Assembly (NCBI GenBank): GCA_016928295.1
Contig: JAFGLA010000021.1
Location: forward strand, 1 to 54,056
Length of the DNA stretch: 54,056 nt
Direction of reading: 5' to 3'
Source: Opitutales bacterium
GTDB taxonomy: Bacteria > Verrucomicrobiota > Verrucomicrobiia > Opitutales > Oceanipulchritudinaceae
Part shown: positions 17,037 through 25,624 of the stretch, piece after piece
Position numbering within the stretch: the first letter of the stretch is position 1
How the letters are laid out: each line of letters opens with the position of its first letter
Translations under genes and position numbers: made by a program
Notes under the pieces: generated by a model
What the model saw: the letters and a program-made list of their open reading frames with translations, nothing else
Database searches by the model: none
What the model was told of the DNA's origin: nothing

Positions 17037-17071
17037 AAGAAACCGGCCACGCACAAACGGGCCGGTTTCTT
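17037..17071 (-). terminator. Terminator of the lipoprotein operon
   Basis: A perfect 12-bp stem (AAGAAACCGGCC at 17037-17048 with its complement at 17060-17071) encloses an 11-base loop. Read on the minus strand the right arm ends in TTTCTTTG, giving a T-rich tail, and it lies about 40 bases beyond the last gene of the operon. Confidence 0.7.
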
Positions 17072-17111
17072 GACGGGCAAGAGCCTCCTGCCCGGATTAT
17101 GTATGCCCTTC

Positions 17112-17723
17112 CTAGCCGCCGAAGCTGCTGCGGGTCTGTTCCTTGGCGATTTGCTTACTCTGCTGCCAGAGTATGACGCCCGTTTCCAGATTCTGGAGGG
17201 TTAGCGTGATCACGTAGCCCTTCTTGCGCGTGTTGCCTGTGAAGGAGTCAAAGCCGCTGATCTTGCCCTCCAGCATGAAGTCCGCGCCGATCTGCTTGCC
17301 GCGTGCCGTGGCCTTGGTTTTGTCAACCATGCCGGAATCGTTCTGGTAGGCCAGTTCGCCCGCTATGTCCTGACGGCGGCTTGCATCGACAAACTGGAAC
17401 AGACCGGAGTTGATGACCTGTTCCTGCACCAGAGTCGTGATCGCGTCGGTATTGATGCGCGTGTCGGTGATTGTGCTTGTGTCCAGTCTGATGGGGGCGA
17501 CTACCACCGTGGGGGCAGCGTCCGCTGTTGCGCGCATGACTGCGGGCGAAGACAGCATGGAGGTCATCATCTGCTGCACTGTTGCGTTTACATCCGACTG
17601 GTCCACGCCAAGGGACTGGTGTGAAGCGTCTGTGGCCGAAACCTGCCGCACTGTACCGGTGCTTTCGCAACCAGCCAGAGCGAGGGATAATGCCGCGATT
17701 GCGGCTGCGTAGCGTATCTTCAT
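17112..17723 (-). CDS. LpoB-like penicillin-binding-protein activator lipoprotein
   Basis: From the ATG at 17723 the 203-residue protein starts with a lipoprotein signal ending in the lipobox LALAGC. A longer frame to 17852 would hide this signal. After a short linker it shows an LpoB/CsgG-type alpha/beta domain: TVVVAPIRLDTSTITDTRIN, VQEQVINSGLFQFVDASRR, then GADFMLEGKISGF and YVITLTLQNLETGVILWQQ. In Escherichia coli LpoB is an outer-membrane lipoprotein that activates PBP1b. It is the last gene of a five-gene cluster and lies 14 bases after the YcfL-like gene, the same neighbour order as ycfL-lpoB in enterobacteria. Confidence 0.8.
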   Translation of the reverse strand: MKIRYAAAIAALSLALAGCESTGTVRQVSATDASHQSLGVDQSDVNATVQQMMTSMLSSPAVMRATADAAPTVVVAPIRLDTSTITDTRINTDAITTLVQEQVINSGLFQFVDASRRQDIAGELAYQNDSGMVDKTKATARGKQIGADFMLEGKISGFDSFTGNTRKKGYVITLTLQNLETGVILWQQSKQIAKEQTRSSFGG

Positions 17724-17737
17724 AGGTCTAGCGTGTT

Positions 17738-18217
17738 CTATTTGGTGTAGGTGATTTCGCGGACGAAAATCGTGATTGATGCCGCACTCGCCGTGGGCGA
17801 AACGGCGTGAATGGCGCTCGTTTCCGCCGCCTTTAGCGACAGGGTGTTCCAACCCGCGTTCTCGGGGTGGATTTCCACGCCGTCCTCGTCGTACCAGTGA
17901 ATGCTGTACTGGATGTTTTGATTGAAACGGGTGCTTTTGTTCGTCGTCGCGATGGAGACTTCGCAGAAGCCGTTCGCGAGCCTGCGCCCCACAATGTTCT
18001 CAAAGAAAATGTCCTGATTGGGCATCTTGCGCAGGTTGCTCTCCGGCGCAGTTATGGAACCGTCGTGCCCGAAGCGGCCTGTGATTTTAAGCCCAGCCTC
18101 GCCAAGGTTGCTCACTCTTGACTGTCCCGTGGGGATGTAGCCGGGTTCCGAAGAGCAGGCGTTAAGCAAAAGGACAGTGGCCGCCATGGCCGTAATAATT
18201 GTGCTGTGGATTTTCAT
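17738..18217 (-). CDS. YcfL-like (DUF1425) lipoprotein
   Basis: The 159-residue protein has a lipoprotein signal (MKIHSTIITAMAATVLLLNACSS) with the lipidated Cys at about residue 21. The mature domain is a beta-sandwich in which ANGFCEVSIATTNKSTR, IQYSIHWYDEDGVEIHP and the C-terminal AASITIFVREI match the DUF1425/YcfL pattern. YcfL is a neighbour of LpoB in many Gram-negative bacteria and its function is not established. Here too it directly precedes the LpoB-like gene, which supports both calls. Confidence 0.75.
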   Translation of the reverse strand: MKIHSTIITAMAATVLLLNACSSEPGYIPTGQSRVSNLGEAGLKITGRFGHDGSITAPESNLRKMPNQDIFFENIVGRRLANGFCEVSIATTNKSTRFNQNIQYSIHWYDEDGVEIHPENAGWNTLSLKAAETSAIHAVSPTASAASITIFVREITYTK

Positions 18218-18269
18218 GCGTGCCTACCGTGTTGGGTAAATGTGTGGGTGTTTTGGAACTGCGGAACTG

Positions 18270-18521
18270 TTACTGCCCGGTCTCATTCTCGCCGGACTCT
18301 TCAGGGACTTCAACACTATCCGCATTGTTCGGTTGTTCAGGTTCGGGAGGAAGTTCTTTCTTTTCCTCAGGTTCGCTGAGGTGAACGCCTATGCCGCCGC
18401 CAAAGCGGAGGCCGCCGCTACCCCCGACAATGCTTCCGTGCCCGCTGGGGCTTACGGAGAGGCAGCCGCCAAGGGTGCTAGACAAGAGGGCGATTGCGGT
18501 GATTCTCGCGCAGCTTTTCAT
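18270..18521 (-). CDS. Small predicted lipoprotein of unknown function
   Basis: The 83-residue product has a lipoprotein signal ending in LGGC (Cys ~20), followed by a short Gly/Ser-rich segment (GGSGGLRFGGGIGVHL) and an acidic, Pro/Glu-rich tail that is probably disordered. It matches no family known to me. It sits inside the lipoprotein operon (20 bases after the COG3014-like gene, 52 before the YcfL-like gene), so it is likely co-expressed. Confidence 0.6.
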   Translation of the reverse strand: MKSCARITAIALLSSTLGGCLSVSPSGHGSIVGGSGGLRFGGGIGVHLSEPEEKKELPPEPEQPNNADSVEVPEESGENETGQ

Positions 18522-18541
18522 GTACGTCTATGCAGGATGTG

Positions 18542-19987
18542 TCACAGACTGTCGCCGCTCTGGATGAGCAAACGTTGCCCCAGTTGGGTGACTAGCACGT
18601 AGTGGGTGCGATTTTCGCGAATGTCTATGCTTATACTGTCTGACAGCCCCATGTAGCGACAGTTCAGCATATGTTGTCCGGCAGGGAGAAAAAAGTCGCT
18701 CACCTGAACGGTGGCGGGCAGGGTGAGCCAGTTGCGGTCGTCGGCGCGGTCGGTGACGATGTTTGTAATCTGCATCAGTATGCCGAAGCCCTGCTTGTCG
18801 GCCTCTTTCTGCATTTCGTGCTTGGCTATCAGGCGCAGAACCTGCCTAAGCAGTATGCTCGGGTAGTCTTCCTTCAGGCTCTGGATGGCCATTGCGTCGA
18901 GGTTGCATATTCCCTGCGTGCGTTCGTTTATTCCCGCGCCTGTTACTTCGAGCGCCGCGCTGTTGGGGTATCCGCCAACGTTGTAGTAGGGCAGGGCAAC
19001 TTGCAGAATGGTATCATCCCAGAGGAATGGGATTCGCAGAGTCGAACGGCTGCTGATAAAACCCTGTTCGAAGATGATGACCACATGCCCGCTGCCCTCC
19101 GGCGCTTCGTAACCTGGCGCATCGAAGCCGCTTATGTTACGGATGTTGCTTTGTTCGCGCCTGTTGCCAACGCGTTTTGCAACACGCATGGCACTTTCGG
19201 CCACGGTCTCGTTGGCGGGGAATATGTCGAGCGCCTTCTTGTATTCGATAAGGGCCTTGTCGAGGCTGCCCTCGTCTTCAAACAAAGTCCCGCGCAGGTA
19301 AAAGGTCAGCGCGTTTTGAAAGGAGTTCTTTAGCGATGCATCGCCGAAGCTGTTTAGCGAGGTCCGGCTGCGGAGCTGTTCCATGCTGGAGGAAAGGTCG
19401 ATATTCTCCTGTCTGCGCGTGGATTCGGCCTTTTGCGCAAGTTTGGCATGTGCTTCCAGAGAGTAGCTTTGTTCGACGTCGGCACGGTTCAGCTCTATGC
19501 GGGCAAAGTCCTGATTGCCGTCGAGAAGGTAGTTTAGAGCCTGAAGGTTGTGCAGCATCACCTTCTCAAAGCCCTGCCCATCGTAGGGGATTGCAAGGTC
19601 GTTGGATGCCAGAGAGCTTGCCGCGAAGAAGGTTTCGCTGGCGGAGATGACCGCTTTCATGCGCCTGTTCTCAAAGGCGTCGCTCGCGATCTGGTAGTCT
19701 GCGATTGAGCCTGCCCTGTCGCCGGAAAGAGAGCGGATGCGTCCGCGCTCGGAAAGGTATAGAATCTGGTCCGCGCTGCGGCAGCGGCTATCAAGAAAGG
19801 CCAGTTCGCCCTGCACATGTGAGGGGTCGCCAGATACGAGCGCCTGGCGCATGTCTCTTGCCTGATTGCTGTAACCGGTAAGTGCGTTGGCAAAGTTGCT
19901 TGTCGAGGCGCAGGAGCAGAGCGCCAGTGTTGCGCCAGCCGCAATTGCGCGAAGGGCGATTCTGCGTGAAGGGGCGGAGATTCTCAT
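18542..19987 (-). CDS. COG3014-like lipoprotein with helical repeat N-terminus
   Basis: From the ATG at 19987 the 481-residue protein begins with a basic signal and lipobox (ATLALCSCAS). The next ~250 residues are helical and TPR-like: a segment NRRMKAVISASETFFAASS, then FARIELNRADVEQ and the recognisable TPR unit RGTLFEDEGSLDKALIEYKK. The C-terminal half contains GHVVIIFEQG, PYDGQG-type and ALPYYN segments and a final beta-rich part. This arrangement matches the uncharacterised COG3014 proteins found beside LpoB/YcfL/CsgG-like genes. A role in an outer-membrane assembly is suggested only by context. Starts at 19999 and 20023 are alternatives. Confidence 0.7.
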   Translation of the reverse strand: MRISAPSRRIALRAIAAGATLALCSCASTSNFANALTGYSNQARDMRQALVSGDPSHVQGELAFLDSRCRSADQILYLSERGRIRSLSGDRAGSIADYQIASDAFENRRMKAVISASETFFAASSLASNDLAIPYDGQGFEKVMLHNLQALNYLLDGNQDFARIELNRADVEQSYSLEAHAKLAQKAESTRRQENIDLSSSMEQLRSRTSLNSFGDASLKNSFQNALTFYLRGTLFEDEGSLDKALIEYKKALDIFPANETVAESAMRVAKRVGNRREQSNIRNISGFDAPGYEAPEGSGHVVIIFEQGFISSRSTLRIPFLWDDTILQVALPYYNVGGYPNSAALEVTGAGINERTQGICNLDAMAIQSLKEDYPSILLRQVLRLIAKHEMQKEADKQGFGILMQITNIVTDRADDRNWLTLPATVQVSDFFLPAGQHMLNCRYMGLSDSISIDIRENRTHYVLVTQLGQRLLIQSGDSL

Positions 19988-20091
19988 CGGGGAGGGCATG
20001 TTGCAAGGGTGATGGGAATGCATTCGCTGCCTCTGTTCAAGCGTTTATGCGACTAATGGCGCATTTTATGAGCGGAACAGGATAAAAAGCA

Positions 20092-20976
20092 TCATTCCTC
20101 GATGCGACGGGCAATCCAGCCGACCTGCATCGGACGGCTTTCTTCGACAATACCGGCAATCGCTACCTTGGGGCGGACCGTTTCCACGCAGACCTTGCCC
20201 GCGTGTTCCTCGATGACATCGAGAATGCTGCCGTCTTCGTCGTAAATTGTGTCCACGGGGACTACGATTTCCAGCATTTCGCCGCCTCTGAATGCCTGTT
20301 CGCCGCGGTTAAGATACACTTTGCCGTCGTGAACGGCGCGAATCTGGATTGGCGAGATTCCTTCGGAGATGTTCGTCACGAGGCGGCGCACGGTGTCGCT
20401 TTTTAGCTCTTCCATGAAGGAGTGGGGCGTGGTCGTGCTGTACTGGTTTATGGCGACAGTCAGCACGTTGTTCACCTTCTTGGCGAACAGTATGCGGCTG
20501 CTCTTTACTTCCACCACGCGCAGGTTCACCACCATGCGGCCAAGCATTTGCGTCTGGCTGTATCCGGGGAACTGCTGAAAGCGTTTGTCCAGCTCCAGTA
20601 GTTCTATGTCGCCGCAGACTATGTAGTCTGCACCGGCTTCCTTGCCTATTGTGGACATTCCAAGCGGAGTCACGGTCTTCAGGAGCCTGTCCTTGGCCAG
20701 ATCGTGCAGGCGTGCGCGGTCCATCACGTCGAAGCTGCGGTCGTTGACGAGCGCGTTCATCAGCTCGGCGTTGAAAAAGTCGATGTATTTGTCCGAATAC
20801 AGGTAGCCGCTGATTCCTTGCCCGATCATTATGCGGGCGGACTTGGCGTTGAAGTCCACAACCGCGACAAGGGGCTTTTTTGTTGTGCTTTCCGAGTCGT
20901 TTTCGGATGCGTTGAGGCAGCTACAGCAGATGAAAAGGGAGAGTAGTGCTGTGCAGTATGTGCGAATTCCGGTCAT
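20092..20976 (-). CDS. CsgG-like secreted protein
   Basis: The 294-residue protein has an N-terminal export signal with closely spaced Cys residues (LFICCSC), compatible with a lipoprotein. It continues with a CsgG/FlgO-type domain: PLVAVVDFNAKSARIM, a helix with AELMNALVNDRSFDVMDRARL, then GADYIVCGDIELLELD and LRVVEVKSSRILFAKKV. A C-terminal beta-rich extension (~205-294; IQIRAVHDGKVYLNRGEQAF, GEMLEIVVPVD) resembles FlgT-like C-terminal domains. CsgG-type proteins are outer-membrane lipoproteins, some of which form secretion pores. It appears to be the first gene of the five-gene cluster. Confidence 0.72.
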   Translation of the reverse strand: MTGIRTYCTALLSLFICCSCLNASENDSESTTKKPLVAVVDFNAKSARIMIGQGISGYLYSDKYIDFFNAELMNALVNDRSFDVMDRARLHDLAKDRLLKTVTPLGMSTIGKEAGADYIVCGDIELLELDKRFQQFPGYSQTQMLGRMVVNLRVVEVKSSRILFAKKVNNVLTVAINQYSTTTPHSFMEELKSDTVRRLVTNISEGISPIQIRAVHDGKVYLNRGEQAFRGGEMLEIVVPVDTIYDEDGSILDVIEEHAGKVCVETVRPKVAIAGIVEESRPMQVGWIARRIEE

Positions 20977-21310
20977 GAGATTTGGGATTCGATGCCAGCG
21001 GGGGAGGGCGCTTGCGTCTTTGTTGCGGGAAATCTGTTTGATTTGACCTTTTCCATGGCTCTAAGTGCGTATCTTTTTGCCTTGGGGGCCGTCTCTATCT
21101 TTGAACAGGCGTAGTTTCGGACTTATGGAGCAACTCTTAATGGGAGACTCTGGCTGCTGTGCGTTAAAGGCCTCTGCCGAATAGTGGGGAAACGGCTGCT
21201 TGCCTGCCGCGAACTCATGGAAAAACGACATTATGACGCTTGGAAACCCTAGTCAAGCCTGCCGAAAAGACCGGGCTGGGCGCTTGCTTGGCAGACTTCG
21301 GTAGCGGGCG
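20977..21310. other. Intergenic region upstream of the lipoprotein operon
   Basis: These 334 bases separate the minus-strand kinase gene from the minus-strand lipoprotein operon and should hold the operon promoter. No gene, clear promoter or strong hairpin is visible. Confidence 0.5.
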
Positions 21311-22723
21311 TCAGTTCATCCCTCTCACTAAAAGTCCGGCCATGAATATGCAGGTGGATACAAATAAGGAACCAACAAGTATTGCAAAAGATGCGTAGAA
21401 AAAAGAACTCAGTATTGGGAGACAGCCGGGAGTCTTGATGCTGGACTTCGCTGCGCGCACGCTGGCTTGAGCTACGGAAAGGACAAAGTAGTTCAGAAAG
21501 GCTACGAAGAGGAAAAAGATCAGAGAGCCTAGCTCGTGGAAGCCCGTAAAAAAGAGGCTTACCAGCTTTGCGAGCGCCGCACATGTAACCAGCCCCGTAT
21601 AGACGTTTTCCAGCTTGATGGGCCTGGCTTGTCGTTCTTTCTCCTCCCTGTCGAAAGAGCCTGGTTTTTCGTATTCGTTTATATTTTGTACTTTGGATGA
21701 CTGCGGGCGGACGCTATGACGGATGTTCGGCTCTACTCGCGGCTTGGGCCTGTAAGGCGCAGTAGCTGTTGCAGGTGGTGTGAATCGAGCCTGTTCCAGT
21801 CGCGGGAGATCTTTCGCCGCCTCTTCGGCGCTTTGGAAGCGTTCATCGGGGTCGAACTCCATGCAGCGTGCCACCCATGCGTCCCAGTCGGGGTTAAGGC
21901 CGCGTGCAAGTTTGGACGGTGGCTTGGCCATTCCGAGGGGCTTTCGCCCTGTCAGCATAAGATAGGCCATTACGCCCAGCGCGTAGATGTCGCTTCTTGC
22001 GTCGGCTGTCTTTCCGGCGCGCAGCTCCGGGCTTATGTAGTCGATGGTGCCTACCAGAGCGGATGCGCTTGCTCCGGACTGTCTCGATGTCAAGCCGCTT
22101 GTAACGATGGTGCTATCCCCGCCGTGCTCGGGTAAGTTGGCGACGATGCTGCGGCGGATCATGTCCTGCATGAACTGCTCCCCGGCGACCATAGCCAGCC
22201 CAAAGTCGCCCACCTTGCAGTTCCCTCGTGCGTCTTGCAGGATGTTCGCGGGTTTGAGGTCTCTGTGGACGACGCCTTTTGAATGTGCGTAGCCGAGTGC
22301 GGAAAGCATTTGCCTGAGTATGGACAACACCTCTTGGGGCGTGAGTTTGCCCCCGCTCGCTGAGAGGCGAGTTTCTAGGTCTCCGCCGCCGACGTATTCC
22401 ATGCTCAGGTAATGGCGTCCTGCGTCCACACCTGCGTAGAGAACGCGCACAATGTGGGGATGGTCCAGCATGGCCAGCGCCTGACCTTCATTGGCGAAGC
22501 GTTGTTCGAAGTCTTTGTCGCTTGCCAGATAAGTAGGCAGTAGCTTCAGCGCACATTTCTGACGCAGAAAGACTTGGGTGGCCAGATATACGTCGCCCAT
22601 CGCGCCGCTTCCAAGATGGCCTTCGATCTGATAGGTGCCGATCCTGTCCCCCTTGCCAAGTCGCGCTCGGTTTTCAGCACCGTCTTGGGGTTGGTTCAGG
22701 ATGGTCTCGTCTTCGCTAGGCAT
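21311..22723 (-). CDS. Membrane-bound Ser/Thr protein kinase (Hanks type)
   Basis: Residues ~27-290 are a complete eukaryotic-like kinase domain: Gly loop LGSGAMGDVYLA, catalytic Lys in CALKLLP, MEYVGGGDLETRL, catalytic loop VVHRDLKPANIL, DFG in VGDFGLAM, and the APE-equivalent SPEL in DYISPELRAGK, followed by SDIYALGVMAYLMLTG. A Pro-rich, charged linker (~310-365) leads to two or more C-terminal hydrophobic segments (~372-465; for example TCAALAKLVSLFF and FASFAILVGSLFV-like stretches). The kinase domain would face the cytoplasm. No PASTA or other sensor domain is present, so the membrane segments may be the input. Its substrate is unknown; hpf lies upstream on the same strand. Confidence 0.9.
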   Translation of the reverse strand: MPSEDETILNQPQDGAENRARLGKGDRIGTYQIEGHLGSGAMGDVYLATQVFLRQKCALKLLPTYLASDKDFEQRFANEGQALAMLDHPHIVRVLYAGVDAGRHYLSMEYVGGGDLETRLSASGGKLTPQEVLSILRQMLSALGYAHSKGVVHRDLKPANILQDARGNCKVGDFGLAMVAGEQFMQDMIRRSIVANLPEHGGDSTIVTSGLTSRQSGASASALVGTIDYISPELRAGKTADARSDIYALGVMAYLMLTGRKPLGMAKPPSKLARGLNPDWDAWVARCMEFDPDERFQSAEEAAKDLPRLEQARFTPPATATAPYRPKPRVEPNIRHSVRPQSSKVQNINEYEKPGSFDREEKERQARPIKLENVYTGLVTCAALAKLVSLFFTGFHELGSLIFFLFVAFLNYFVLSVAQASVRAAKSSIKTPGCLPILSSFFYASFAILVGSLFVSTCIFMAGLLVRGMN

Positions 22724-22796
22724 GGGCTAACTAGTCGCTATCAAGCTAATGGCTGTTGCGTGCCTTCGCAAAGACAATTGTGCGCTGCAACAAACA

Positions 22797-22827
22797 GGCC
22801 CGGCTCCCAGTGTATCGGAGTCGGGCC
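22797..22827 (-). terminator. Terminator after hpf
   Basis: An 11-bp stem with one mismatch (GGCCCGGCTCC at 22797-22807, GGAGTCGGGCC at 22817-22827) lies 27 bases beyond the hpf stop. On the minus strand it is followed by TGTTTGTTG, a weak T-rich tail. It separates hpf from the kinase gene. Confidence 0.55.
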
Positions 22828-22853
22828 AAATTGTATTTACGAGGGACTAAGGA

Positions 22854-23231
22854 CTATTCGTTGACGGCCACCTTGGGCAGCTCGGCAGGGATGTCCACTT
22901 CGTGAGTCTGCTTGCGCTTCACCCTGCCAAGGCGGGCGCGGCGGCGCAGTTTGCGGTCGAGCTTGTCCACGATAACATCGACGGACTTGTACATGTCCTC
23001 CGAGGCTTCGGTAATCACGATGTCGTTGCCCTTGATTTCCATCAGGACTCTTACCACGTGTTGTTCGGCCACGGCCCGGGTCTCGTCGTAAGTAAGCTCA
23101 ACCCTTATGCGAATGATGCTGCTTTCGTGGCTGAACAGACGTTCCATCTTGGCCAATACGTGTTCGCGAAGGCCAGCGGTGAGATCGACATTGTTGCCAG
23201 AGATGATCACATCATTCATGCGGTCTTTCAT
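22854..23231 (-). CDS. hpf: Ribosome hibernation-promoting factor / RaiA family
   Basis: The 125-residue protein has the S30AE fold: NDVIISGNNVDLTAGLREHV, KMERLFSHESSIIRIRVEL, VRVLMEIKGNDIVITEAS, and EDMYKSVDVIVDKLDRKLRR. These proteins bind the 30S subunit in stationary phase and block mRNA and tRNA binding. The length corresponds to the short HPF class with a small charged C-terminal extension and no long-HPF dimerisation domain. The ATG at 23231 has AAGGA eight bases upstream; an ATG at 23219 is the alternative. The gene is divergent from the SDR gene, with about 30 bases between starts. Confidence 0.9.
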   Translation of the reverse strand: MKDRMNDVIISGNNVDLTAGLREHVLAKMERLFSHESSIIRIRVELTYDETRAVAEQHVVRVLMEIKGNDIVITEASEDMYKSVDVIVDKLDRKLRRRARLGRVKRKQTHEVDIPAELPKVAVNE

Positions 23232-23263
23232 CTATCGTTTCCTTTTCTTTGGGTTTGAGAGAA

Positions 23264-24112
23264 ATGATTATTCCTGCATCATGTATGACAATGAAGGAAG
23301 GTTTAGGATTCCTGAAATCGTACAGTTTCGTAATTATTACGGGCGGCTCTTCTGGTATAGGGCTGCAATTTGTCAGGCGTCTTAAGGAACTTAAGCCGGA
23401 ACTGACCGTTTTCAACTTGTCGCGAAGTAAACCTGACGACGAGTGGGGCGGCTTGGAAGTCATGCACCGGCAGACGGACCTTTCCTCGCCCGCGGAGCTT
23501 GACGAGGCGCTCCAGTGGCTGCACGCGAAGTGCGCGGCCGCGCCCGAGGGCAAGATGCTTCTTATAAACAACAGCGGCTTTGGCAGCTACGGCAGGCTTC
23601 CCTGCAACAGTATCGAGCGTCAGCTCGACATGATAGAGGTCAACACCGCGGCACCCGTAAACATAACGTCCAACCTGCTTCCCGAGCTGAAGCGACGCGG
23701 CGGAGCGATTATCAACGTGTGCTCCCTCGCGGCTTTTCAGCCCACGCCCTACATGGCCACCTACGGCGCGACCAAAGCTTTCATGCTCAACTGGACGCTC
23801 GCCCTCGGGCAGGAACTCAAGCGCGACAACGTTCAGGTGCAGGCCCTCTGCCCGGGACCGACCGAAAGCCGCTTCTTCAAAAACGCCGGTTTTTCCAGCC
23901 CTCCGGCGAAGAACTTCCGCGCCACAACGGCTGCTCAGGTGGTCGATGCGAGTCTTTACGGACTTCATAAGCGCAGGAGAGTGATAATTCCTGGATGGAA
24001 GAGCAGACTTGTTGCTGATCTTTGTGTTATTCTGCCCATCGAACTCAGAGCCACGGCGGCCGAATTCGTCCTGCGCAAACTGAGACTTGAAACTTACCTT
24101 AAACACCCGTGA
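23264..24112 (+). CDS. Short-chain dehydrogenase/reductase
   Basis: A classical SDR with an NAD(P)-binding TGGSSGIG motif near residue 27, the NNSG (NNAG-like) strand, catalytic Ser in CSLAAF, catalytic Tyr-Lys in TYGATKA, and the PGPTESRF segment after strand six. The layout resembles the YqjQ/DltE-type SDRs that reduce ketones or aldehydes of lipids and other small molecules; the substrate cannot be given. Start choice is uncertain: ATGs at 23264, 23285 and 23291 and a TTG at 23249 are all in frame, and 23264 has GAGAGA just upstream. The stop overlaps the next gene by four bases (GTGA). Confidence 0.85.
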   Translation: MIIPASCMTMKEGLGFLKSYSFVIITGGSSGIGLQFVRRLKELKPELTVFNLSRSKPDDEWGGLEVMHRQTDLSSPAELDEALQWLHAKCAAAPEGKMLLINNSGFGSYGRLPCNSIERQLDMIEVNTAAPVNITSNLLPELKRRGGAIINVCSLAAFQPTPYMATYGATKAFMLNWTLALGQELKRDNVQVQALCPGPTESRFFKNAGFSSPPAKNFRATTAAQVVDASLYGLHKRRRVIIPGWKSRLVADLCVILPIELRATAAEFVLRKLRLETYLKHP

Positions 24113-24945
24113 TTGGCGACATATCTCCATTCGGCAGTAAAAGCCCCCTTATTAAGCCCGAACAGTTACGTTCATGGTTAATATTTGAAGATGAGCATCT
24201 TCTGGTCTTCAACAAGCCCGGATGGGTGGTCTGCCACCCGTCCAAGAACGGCCCCTGGTCGAGCCTTGTCGGCGCGGTAAGGGAGGCTTACAACGCGGAC
24301 AAAATGCACCTCATTGCGAGGCTGGACCGCGAGACGAGCGGTCTGGTCCTGATTTGCCGCGACAAGCTGCGCGCAAGCGCCCTTCAGCAGGCTTTTCAGA
24401 ACCGCAATACGCAAAAAACATATATCGCGTTTCTGGAGGGCGAGCTGGCCGAGGCGCAGGAAGTGAGCCGCGCCCTGACTGCCGACGACGAAAGCGACGT
24501 GCACGTAAAGCAACAGGTGGCAACGGACGGCAGCGGCTACAAGGCGCAGACGACCTTTATCCCCCTTGCCCACGGCGGCGGATACACCCTTTGCGAAGTG
24601 CACCCGCACACGGGGCGCAAGCACCAGATTCGCGCCCATGCCCAGTGGATGGGGCACCCGATCGTGGCTGACAAAATCTACGGTCACGACGATTCTCTGT
24701 ACCTCGAATTCGCCCAAAGCGGGTTGACCGAGCGCCTGCTCGCAACCTTGCCCATGCCCAGACAGGCCTTGCACGCTTGGAAACTTCACATTCACACCGA
24801 AGAAATAGATCTCTCGTTTGAAGCTCCGCTGCCGGAGGATATGTTACTATTCATGAAGGAAGCGATGGGGCTGGACGAGATACCCTCCCGTCCATTGCCA
24901 GCCCCGCAGCGCAGAAGACGCAGGAGGGCAGAAAACGAGGAGTAG
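24109..24945 (+). CDS. RluA-family RNA pseudouridine synthase
   Basis: The 278-residue protein carries the RluA catalytic motif as ARLDRETSGLVLICRD (catalytic Asp; about residues 68-84), preceded by LLVFNKPGWVVCHPS and followed by HPHTGRKHQIRAHAQWMGHP and DKIYG, all standard for the family. It isomerises uridine to pseudouridine in rRNA or tRNA; the target site is not deducible. The usual HRLDR has Ala in place of His. No S4 domain is present at the N-terminus. The GTG start overlaps the stop of the SDR gene (GTGA), and the APS kinase gene follows four bases after the stop, so the three probably form one operon. Confidence 0.88.
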   Translation: MIGDISPFGSKSPLIKPEQLRSWLIFEDEHLLVFNKPGWVVCHPSKNGPWSSLVGAVREAYNADKMHLIARLDRETSGLVLICRDKLRASALQQAFQNRNTQKTYIAFLEGELAEAQEVSRALTADDESDVHVKQQVATDGSGYKAQTTFIPLAHGGGYTLCEVHPHTGRKHQIRAHAQWMGHPIVADKIYGHDDSLYLEFAQSGLTERLLATLPMPRQALHAWKLHIHTEEIDLSFEAPLPEDMLLFMKEAMGLDEIPSRPLPAPQRRRRRRAENEE

Positions 24946-24949
24946 CGCG

Positions 24950-25564
24950 ATGAGAGAACTGGAAAACGGGCAGGGGATAGGACGGGAGCAAAGAGAGTTG
25001 ATGCTGGGGCAACGCGGCCTTGTGGTTTGGCTCTACGGCCTTTCCGGCAGCGGCAAAAGCACGATAGCTGCCGCGATTGAGCGCCATTTGTCCGCGGAAA
25101 AGGTGCTGTGCCGCGTGCTGGACGGGGACTCGCTCCGCTCCGGCCTATGCTCGGGGCTGGGCTTCGACGCCGAGGCGCGAAAGGAGAACATCCGCCGCGC
25201 CGCGGAGACCGCGCGCCTCTTTCTGGACACCGGAGTAGTTACTATCGCGGCCTTTATTTGCCCCTTTCGCGAACTGCGCGACCTTGCGCGGCAGATAGTG
25301 GGCGAGAATGACTTTGTGGAAGTGTATCTGAAGGCGTCCTACGAGGCATGTGCAAGGCGGGATGTGAAGGGGCTGTATGCAAAGGCCGAAAAGGGTGAGG
25401 TTCCATTTTTCACTGGCAAGGATTCCCCGTTCGAGGAGCCTGAACCCATTTCTAGCGCAATTATTCTGGAGACCGAGCGGCACGGAATTGCCCGTTGTTG
25501 CGAGCGTGTGCTGGACGTAGTGTTGCCAAGGGTGCGGGAGCGGGTGTCGCCGGACTATGACTAG
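24950..25564 (+). CDS. cysC: Adenylylsulfate kinase
   Basis: This kinase phosphorylates adenosine 5'-phosphosulfate (APS) to PAPS with ATP. The P-loop is GLSGSGKSTIA (~residues 27-37), followed by VLDGDSLRSGL, DAEARKENIRRAAETA, AFICPFRELRDLAR and the C-terminal KGLYAKAEKGEVPFFTGKD with SPFEEPE, the standard APS-kinase order. At 204 residues it is a stand-alone kinase with no fused sulfurylase. No sulfate assimilation partner is in the window, so PAPS may serve sulfation of cell-surface sugars or assimilation enzymes encoded elsewhere. It lies four bases after the pseudouridine synthase gene. Confidence 0.92.
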   Translation: MRELENGQGIGREQRELMLGQRGLVVWLYGLSGSGKSTIAAAIERHLSAEKVLCRVLDGDSLRSGLCSGLGFDAEARKENIRRAAETARLFLDTGVVTIAAFICPFRELRDLARQIVGENDFVEVYLKASYEACARRDVKGLYAKAEKGEVPFFTGKDSPFEEPEPISSAIILETERHGIARCCERVLDVVLPRVRERVSPDYD

Positions 25565-25624
25565 GCAGATAACGCCGGTAACAAACTCAAAGCAGCTTTT
25601 TCTTAGGGAAAGGGACTTCAGGCC

